Shown here in pieces: positions 59,516 to 64,000 of a stretch of 64,000 nucleotides of DNA. The notes beneath the pieces were generated by a model, which searched no databases, was not told the DNA's origin, and worked only from the letters and a program-made list of their open reading frames with translations. Both the position numbers and the translations under genes were made by a program. Every line of letters begins with the position of its first letter. The stretch's first letter is position 1. The stretch is from positions 1,984,001 to 2,048,000 of the forward strand of contig OZ243957.1 of the NCBI GenBank assembly GCA_965214585.1, written 5' to 3'. Source of the DNA: JAHCHG01 sp965214585. Lineage in GTDB: Bacteria; Acidobacteriota; Blastocatellia; Pyrinomonadales; Pyrinomonadaceae.

Positions 59516-61366
59516 ATGAATTGGTTATTATCAATAACTTTGGCGGGCGCACTTTTTTCGACGGTTGCGGCTTTACCCGGCACAAAAAATATCGAAACAA
59601 AGGTGAATTTGCAAAATCCGGCAATTGTTTCAATTGATGAAACGGAACGATTCGAGCAGATTTATTCGATCAATCCGAACGGAAAAATTGACGTTTCAAA
59701 CTTGAACGGTTCGATTACGATTGAAGCGTGGGACAATCCGCAGATCAAATTCGAGTATGTCAAAACTGCCGACAGCCGCGAACGTCTGAATGATTTTCGG
59801 GTGGAGATCAAATCGAATCAGGATTCTTTCAGCGCGTCGGTAAAATTTGAAAAAAGAGATCGCGGTTCGTGGAATAAAAACGACGGAAAAATGCAAATTC
59901 GGTTTCGCCTGATCGTTCCGCGAACGGCAATTTTAGACGAGATAAACACCGTCAACGGTTCGATAGACGTTTCCGATATGACGAATAAAACCCAAGCGTC
60001 CGCAGTCAACGGCAAAATTACGGGGAAAAATTTGCAGGGAACGGCGAAACTTTCAACCGTCAACGGCACGGTTTGGGCGGATTTTGAACGGCTCGAACAG
60101 GGCAGCGAAATTTCGCTCGGAACGGTCAACGGAAACGTCAAGTTAATGATTCCGTCGGCGGCAAACGCGACGATCAAAGCGGATACGGTCAACGGCAGCA
60201 TCACGAACGATCTTGGTTTGCCGATTCGCAAGGGAAAATACGTCGGGCGCGATTTGCACGGCAGAATCGGCACGGGCGACGCGAAAATTACTCTGAGCAG
60301 CGTCAACGGCGGGTTGTCGGTTACGCGTAAAAACGACGGCGGAAATCCGAATCCAGCCGTTGATCTTTTAGACCAAAAAGATGGAAACGACGATTTCGAC
60401 GGAACTTTCGACGCGAGCCGAATTGAAAAAGAAGTCGAAGAAAGTTTGGTAAAATCGCGTCAGGAAATGCACAGAGCGATCAGGGAAGCCGAAAAGGAAG
60501 TTGAAAAAATCACTCCCGAACTCGAAAAACTTAATCTCGAAGAAATTATCAAGGCAGCCGAAAATATTGACCGCGAAGCACTTCAGAGCGATTTGAAAAA
60601 CGCCGTAAAATTGCGCGAAAAAGCTCTTGCCGAACTGAACGACGAGAAGATTTTTGCAAATTCTTCAAACGTCGAAAAAAAAAGCGGTTCATTTTCCGTC
60701 AAGGGCGTTCCGAGCGTCAATATCGAAGCCGAAAACTGCAAAATTTTCGTGCGCGGCTGGGATAAACCGCAAGTCGAATATCAATTGACAAAGATTTCCG
60801 GCGTGAGAGTTCTCGCAGATTTCGACTTTGAATCGAAAAAAATGAACGATTCAAATGTTGAAATAAAAGCGTTTAACAATTTCAGCAGTAAAAAAACGGA
60901 AGTTCGGATCGAAATTTTCGTGCCGCGAAAATCCGATCTGAACATCAAAACCGACGGCGAACTGCGAATCGAAAATATTTCGGGCAGCATTGATTTGGAA
61001 GGCGAAGACGAAGCTGTAAACGTGCGCGACGCAGGCGGCAGAATGCGAATCCGCGCCGCTGATGCGCTGGTGCGCGTAATCGGTTTTACCGGAGATTTTC
61101 AGTCGCAGATCAGCGGCGGAACAATGATTCTCGAAGGCGATTTTGATAATTTCAGGGCTTCGGCAAAAGACGGAACGATAATTTTGAGTTTACCGGAAAA
61201 CGCAAATGCGGGTATTTTTGCTGATACGAACGAGGTTTACGCGGAAAAGATAAATCTGGTCAGAGAAAAAAACGGTTGGCGTGTTGGAAACGGCGCGGGC
61301 AAAAGTTATAATTTTACGTCGGAAGAAGGGAAGATTTATATTAAAAATATCAGTCAAATTAAATAA
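59516..61366 (+). CDS. Exported DUF4097 (putative adhesin) beta-strand repeat protein
   Basis: 616 aa. Signal peptide MNWLLSITLAGALFSTVAALP. Residues ~45-270 carry DUF4097 strands, with VNG at each turn (INTVNGSIDVSDM, SAVNGKITGKNL, STVNGTVWADF, GTVNGNVKLMI, DTVNGSITNDL, SSVNGGLSVTR). A charged helical spacer (~300-395: EKEVEESLVKSRQEMHRAIREAEKEVEKI) separates a second DUF4097 block (~400-615, NIEAENCKIFVRGWDKPQVEYQ). GGGAG lies just before the ATG. Such proteins are periplasmic or surface exposed, probably as solenoids. It precedes the DUF5916 gene on the same strand, separated by a terminator. Confidence 0.87.
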   Translation: MNWLLSITLAGALFSTVAALPGTKNIETKVNLQNPAIVSIDETERFEQIYSINPNGKIDVSNLNGSITIEAWDNPQIKFEYVKTADSRERLNDFRVEIKSNQDSFSASVKFEKRDRGSWNKNDGKMQIRFRLIVPRTAILDEINTVNGSIDVSDMTNKTQASAVNGKITGKNLQGTAKLSTVNGTVWADFERLEQGSEISLGTVNGNVKLMIPSAANATIKADTVNGSITNDLGLPIRKGKYVGRDLHGRIGTGDAKITLSSVNGGLSVTRKNDGGNPNPAVDLLDQKDGNDDFDGTFDASRIEKEVEESLVKSRQEMHRAIREAEKEVEKITPELEKLNLEEIIKAAENIDREALQSDLKNAVKLREKALAELNDEKIFANSSNVEKKSGSFSVKGVPSVNIEAENCKIFVRGWDKPQVEYQLTKISGVRVLADFDFESKKMNDSNVEIKAFNNFSSKKTEVRIEIFVPRKSDLNIKTDGELRIENISGSIDLEGEDEAVNVRDAGGRMRIRAADALVRVIGFTGDFQSQISGGTMILEGDFDNFRASAKDGTIILSLPENANAGIFADTNEVYAEKINLVREKNGWRVGNGAGKSYNFTSEEGKIYIKNISQIK

Positions 61367-61384
61367 ATCCAACCAATTGCGCGG

Positions 61385-61415
61385 AAAATGTTTCAGAGTT
61401 TGTGAAACATTTTTT
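61385..61415 (+). terminator. Rho-independent terminator of the DUF4097 gene
   Basis: AAAATGTTTCA / TGAAACATTTT stem with a 7-nt loop, ending in a T-run, 19 nt after the stop. Confidence 0.75.
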
Positions 61416-61517
61416 ATGTCGGGACGTTTTTAAGTTTATAAGGTCGCTTCGTGCGATCATCAATATCTGGAAACCCCGATAAAATTATTTAACCGCCGCT
61501 GGTTTTCGGCTCGATTT

Positions 61518-64000
61518 ATGAGAAATTTTTGCGTTTTCCTGTTCATTTTTCTAATCCCGATTTTTATTCAAGCGCAAACTTCCGACGCGGCTGATACCGA
61601 TTCGTCCCGAAACAGCGTCGAGAATACTCAGGACGATACAAAACTCTCTAAAACGATCAACACGACTCACGGCAAAATAACGATTCCGGCTGAGAAATTA
61701 AATCCGGTCAAAGTTCCTTTAATTGCCGCGCCGCCGGTTATTGACGGGAAATTAAACGACGAGATTTGGAAACAGGCGGCAGTTTTTAAGGATTTTTATC
61801 AAACTTCGCCGGGCGACAACATCGCGCCTTCAAAACCGACGGAAGCGTATCTGGCTTACGACGAAAAAAATCTGTATATTGCGTTTAAGGCTTGGGACGA
61901 AAAAGACAAAATCCGCGCAACCGTCGTCAAACGCGATAACGTGACAAGCGAGGACAATGTGCGCGTCTGGCTCGACACTTTTAACGACCAAAGACGCGCT
62001 TATATTTTGGCTTTCAACCCGCTTGGAATTCAGCAGGACGGAATTGACACGGACGGCGGCAGACCCGATTACAGCGTTGACATCGTGATGGAATCAAAGG
62101 GCGTGATCGAAGATTGGGGTTATTCGGTTGAAGTGAAAATTCCCTTTAAATCCTTGCGCTACGCCGCCGGAGAAGGAAAGTTCTGGGGCATCAATTTTGC
62201 GAGGAATATTGACCGTTTGAACGACGAGTTGGACGAATGGATGCCGATGTCGCGCGAGATTGCCGGAAAAATAAATCAATTCGGCAAGATCAGCGGTTTG
62301 ACCGAGATCAAAAGCGAGCGAACATTGGAACTCGTGCCGAGCGTAACTTTTTCCGAAACGGGCAAACCGCGAACTTCGGGCGGTTTTGTCAATCAGCCGA
62401 TTGAACAGCAATACGGCTTGAATCTCAAATACACGATCACGCCGAATATTACTTTAGACGCGGCGATAAACCCGGATTTTGCCGAAATCGAAGCCGATGC
62501 TCCGGTTGTCGCGGCAAATCAGCGTTTCCCGATATTTTTCAGCGAAAAACGCCCTTTTTTCCTCGAAGGCGCGGACATTTTTTCGTCGCCGATCCGCGTA
62601 TTTAATTCGCGCCAGATTATTGATCCCGATGTCGCCGCCAAGATTACCGGAAAAGTAGGCAGAAACAGTTTCGGATTTCTGCTCGCGTCCGACAATGCGC
62701 CCGGAAATTTCAGCGAAGAAGAGCGCAATAACCCGGATACGCGCCGCATTTTCGGCGAGTTATTCGATAAAAATTCAAACATCGGCGTTCTTCGCGTCAA
62801 GCGCGATGTCGGCAGGGAAAGCAGCGTCGGAATTTTCGGCACGGCTTTTGTTTTTCCCGAAAGGCGCAATTTTACGGGCGGTTTTGACGGCAGATTCAAA
62901 CTCAACGACAAAACCACTTTTTCGTTTCAAACCGTCGGTTCGGCTTCGCGCCGTTGTTTTTTCGATCCGAATTTCGATCCGAATACGGATGTTTTCCGGG
63001 CGGACAGAAATCTGGAAATCTGCCAAAGTTCGCGTCAGCGCGGAGCAAGCCGCGAAAATTTTTACCGCAACGGAAACGGGCTTTCCTATTACGCTCAATA
63101 TGATTTTACCGACAGAAATTTCGGCTACGTTCTCGAAGCCGAAGGAAGCACGCGCGATTATCGAGCCGAAGTCGGTTTTACGCGCCGGACAAACACGAAC
63201 AGCATTTCGCTCGGCACAAGATACAGCACCGATTCAAAGCCGGACTCGCCGCTGATTCGTTTCAGCACATTTAACAGCGTCGGTTTCAGATATAACTGGC
63301 AGGGACTTTCGCAAGGCGCGTATTACAATTCAAATCTGAATTTCACATTGCAGCGAAACACAACCGTCGGATTTCGCGGCGGCATCGGCTACGAAAGAAT
63401 TTTTGAAGAGGAATTCGGACGCAGACGCACTCCGACTCGTTTGATCGGCGCGTTTTTCGGCTCGCCTGAGCGTTCGGCAATCAACGGCTCTGCCGGATTT
63501 TACGTCAGAAGTTCGCCGACCAAAAAACTGTCGGTCAACGCGGATTTTTCTTATAGTTGGAATGATTTTGATTTCGATTTCGGCGCGGGTTCGAGATTTC
63601 CGCGCGTCAGTTCCGCTTATTTGCGGTATCTGGCTGATTTGGACGCTAATCCCGGTTTATCTGCTCCGCCGCTTGATCCCGGAGTCGGAAATCAGTTCAA
63701 TTTAGGCGGATTTATTCAATACAAACCGACTGATCCGCTGACCGTTTCGATTGACTTTAATAAAAGCCGTCTGGTCAGAAGCGACACGGGACTCATCGCC
63801 TTCGACACGGACATTTTTTCGCTTCGTTCGACTTATCAATTTACGAGATTTATCTTCACAAGAGCGCGGCTCGATTACGACACTTTAAGCAGAAATACTT
63901 CCGGTCAGCTTCTGGTAGGCTGGAATCCGAGTCCGGGAACGGCACTTTACGCCGGCTACAACGACAGATTCATCTATCCCGGATTTTTCCGCAGCGAACG
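61518..64000 (+). CDS. DUF5916 outer-membrane protein with N-terminal CBM9-like domain (partial, runs off the end)
   Basis: At least 827 aa, still open at the window edge. Signal peptide MRNFCVFLFIFLIPIFIQAQ. Residues ~75-235 form a carbohydrate-binding family 9-like/DOMON sandwich (PPVIDGKLNDEIWKQAAVF ... PTEAYLAYDEKNLYIAFKAWD ... IPFKSLRYAAGEGKFWGINFAR). From ~270 the DUF5916 region starts (YGLNLKYTITPNITLDAAINPDFAEIEADAP ... FPIFFSEKRPFFLEGADIF), turning into alternating strands with aromatic ends typical of an outer-membrane beta-barrel (SLGTRYSTDS, LTVSIDFNKSRLVR, TALYAGYNDRF). Common in Acidobacteriota and Bacteroidota near secreted peptidases; function unknown. Confidence 0.88.
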   Translation, partial: MRNFCVFLFIFLIPIFIQAQTSDAADTDSSRNSVENTQDDTKLSKTINTTHGKITIPAEKLNPVKVPLIAAPPVIDGKLNDEIWKQAAVFKDFYQTSPGDNIAPSKPTEAYLAYDEKNLYIAFKAWDEKDKIRATVVKRDNVTSEDNVRVWLDTFNDQRRAYILAFNPLGIQQDGIDTDGGRPDYSVDIVMESKGVIEDWGYSVEVKIPFKSLRYAAGEGKFWGINFARNIDRLNDELDEWMPMSREIAGKINQFGKISGLTEIKSERTLELVPSVTFSETGKPRTSGGFVNQPIEQQYGLNLKYTITPNITLDAAINPDFAEIEADAPVVAANQRFPIFFSEKRPFFLEGADIFSSPIRVFNSRQIIDPDVAAKITGKVGRNSFGFLLASDNAPGNFSEEERNNPDTRRIFGELFDKNSNIGVLRVKRDVGRESSVGIFGTAFVFPERRNFTGGFDGRFKLNDKTTFSFQTVGSASRRCFFDPNFDPNTDVFRADRNLEICQSSRQRGASRENFYRNGNGLSYYAQYDFTDRNFGYVLEAEGSTRDYRAEVGFTRRTNTNSISLGTRYSTDSKPDSPLIRFSTFNSVGFRYNWQGLSQGAYYNSNLNFTLQRNTTVGFRGGIGYERIFEEEFGRRRTPTRLIGAFFGSPERSAINGSAGFYVRSSPTKKLSVNADFSYSWNDFDFDFGAGSRFPRVSSAYLRYLADLDANPGLSAPPLDPGVGNQFNLGGFIQYKPTDPLTVSIDFNKSRLVRSDTGLIAFDTDIFSLRSTYQFTRFIFTRARLDYDTLSRNTSGQLLVGWNPSPGTALYAGYNDRFIYPGFFRSE

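Overview
The window looks like a chromosomal contig from an environmental Acidobacteriota-type bacterium, possibly class Blastocatellia. The clues are an Oar-like TonB-dependent receptor with an N-terminal carboxypeptidase-regulatory domain, DUF4097 and DUF5916 proteins, large delta-60/FG-GAP surface proteins, a 14-TM-free housekeeping set with moderate GC, and intergenic regions crowded with palindromes. The taxonomic call is inference from gene content; there is no rRNA here.

Layout. 0-6 kb: two large secreted repeat proteins (delta-60 and beta-helix) that share a C-terminal FG-GAP-like module. 6-9.5 kb: an M13 peptidase and a PlsC-type acyltransferase. 9.6-11.4 kb: a hairpin-rich foldback element split by a complete IS4-family insertion sequence. 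11.4-19 kb: TonB-like protein, HD phosphohydrolase (no conventional start codon at its conserved N-terminus), TPR protein, SemiSWEET, MBL hydrolase, RlmN, a NucA-like nuclease and a zinc-ribbon membrane protein. 19-26 kb: TonB-dependent receptor, esterase, HU, tRNA-Pro and RdgB. 26-32.4 kb: a helical protein, then the ybbP/ybbA-like ABC pair divergent from a tesA-like esterase, with a four-helix-bundle gene wedged into the ABC operon.

33.1-36.5 kb is the most unusual part. Three cassettes on the minus strand (a small secreted protein; a HELGH protein plus a membrane protein; an AF2212/PIN toxin-antitoxin pair) are each followed by a roughly 114-bp attC-like site. The block has a promoter-like sequence and a GTTGGGC core upstream and a terminator downstream. 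No integrase gene is present in the window, so it looks like an integrase-less cassette cluster (CALIN).

36.6-51.6 kb: threonine synthase, VanZ, response regulator, DUF512 protein, glutaminyl cyclase, a SurA/DsbA fusion, a BtuF-like protein, DUF962, an esterase, an RTX-repeat protein with an NleD-like (M91) protease domain, DUF2721, a nucleotidyltransferase translationally coupled to a radical SAM protein, and a deaminase. 51.7-58.7 kb: two family-4 glycosyltransferases, a membrane protein and a PHP-type phosphoesterase on the minus strand, interrupted at 53.05-54.65 kb by an AT-rich patch with a secreted Cys/Gly/Ala-tailed protein, a small membrane protein and a possible small RNA. 59.5-64 kb: a DUF4097 protein and a DUF5916/CBM9-like outer-membrane protein that runs off the end.

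Across the window the gaps between genes carry at least three dispersed palindromic families: a 76-bp REP-like element (3 copies), a 160-250 bp foldback with a GGGATGAAGG core (4 copies), and hairpins whose arms are short tandem repeats (7-10 nt units).
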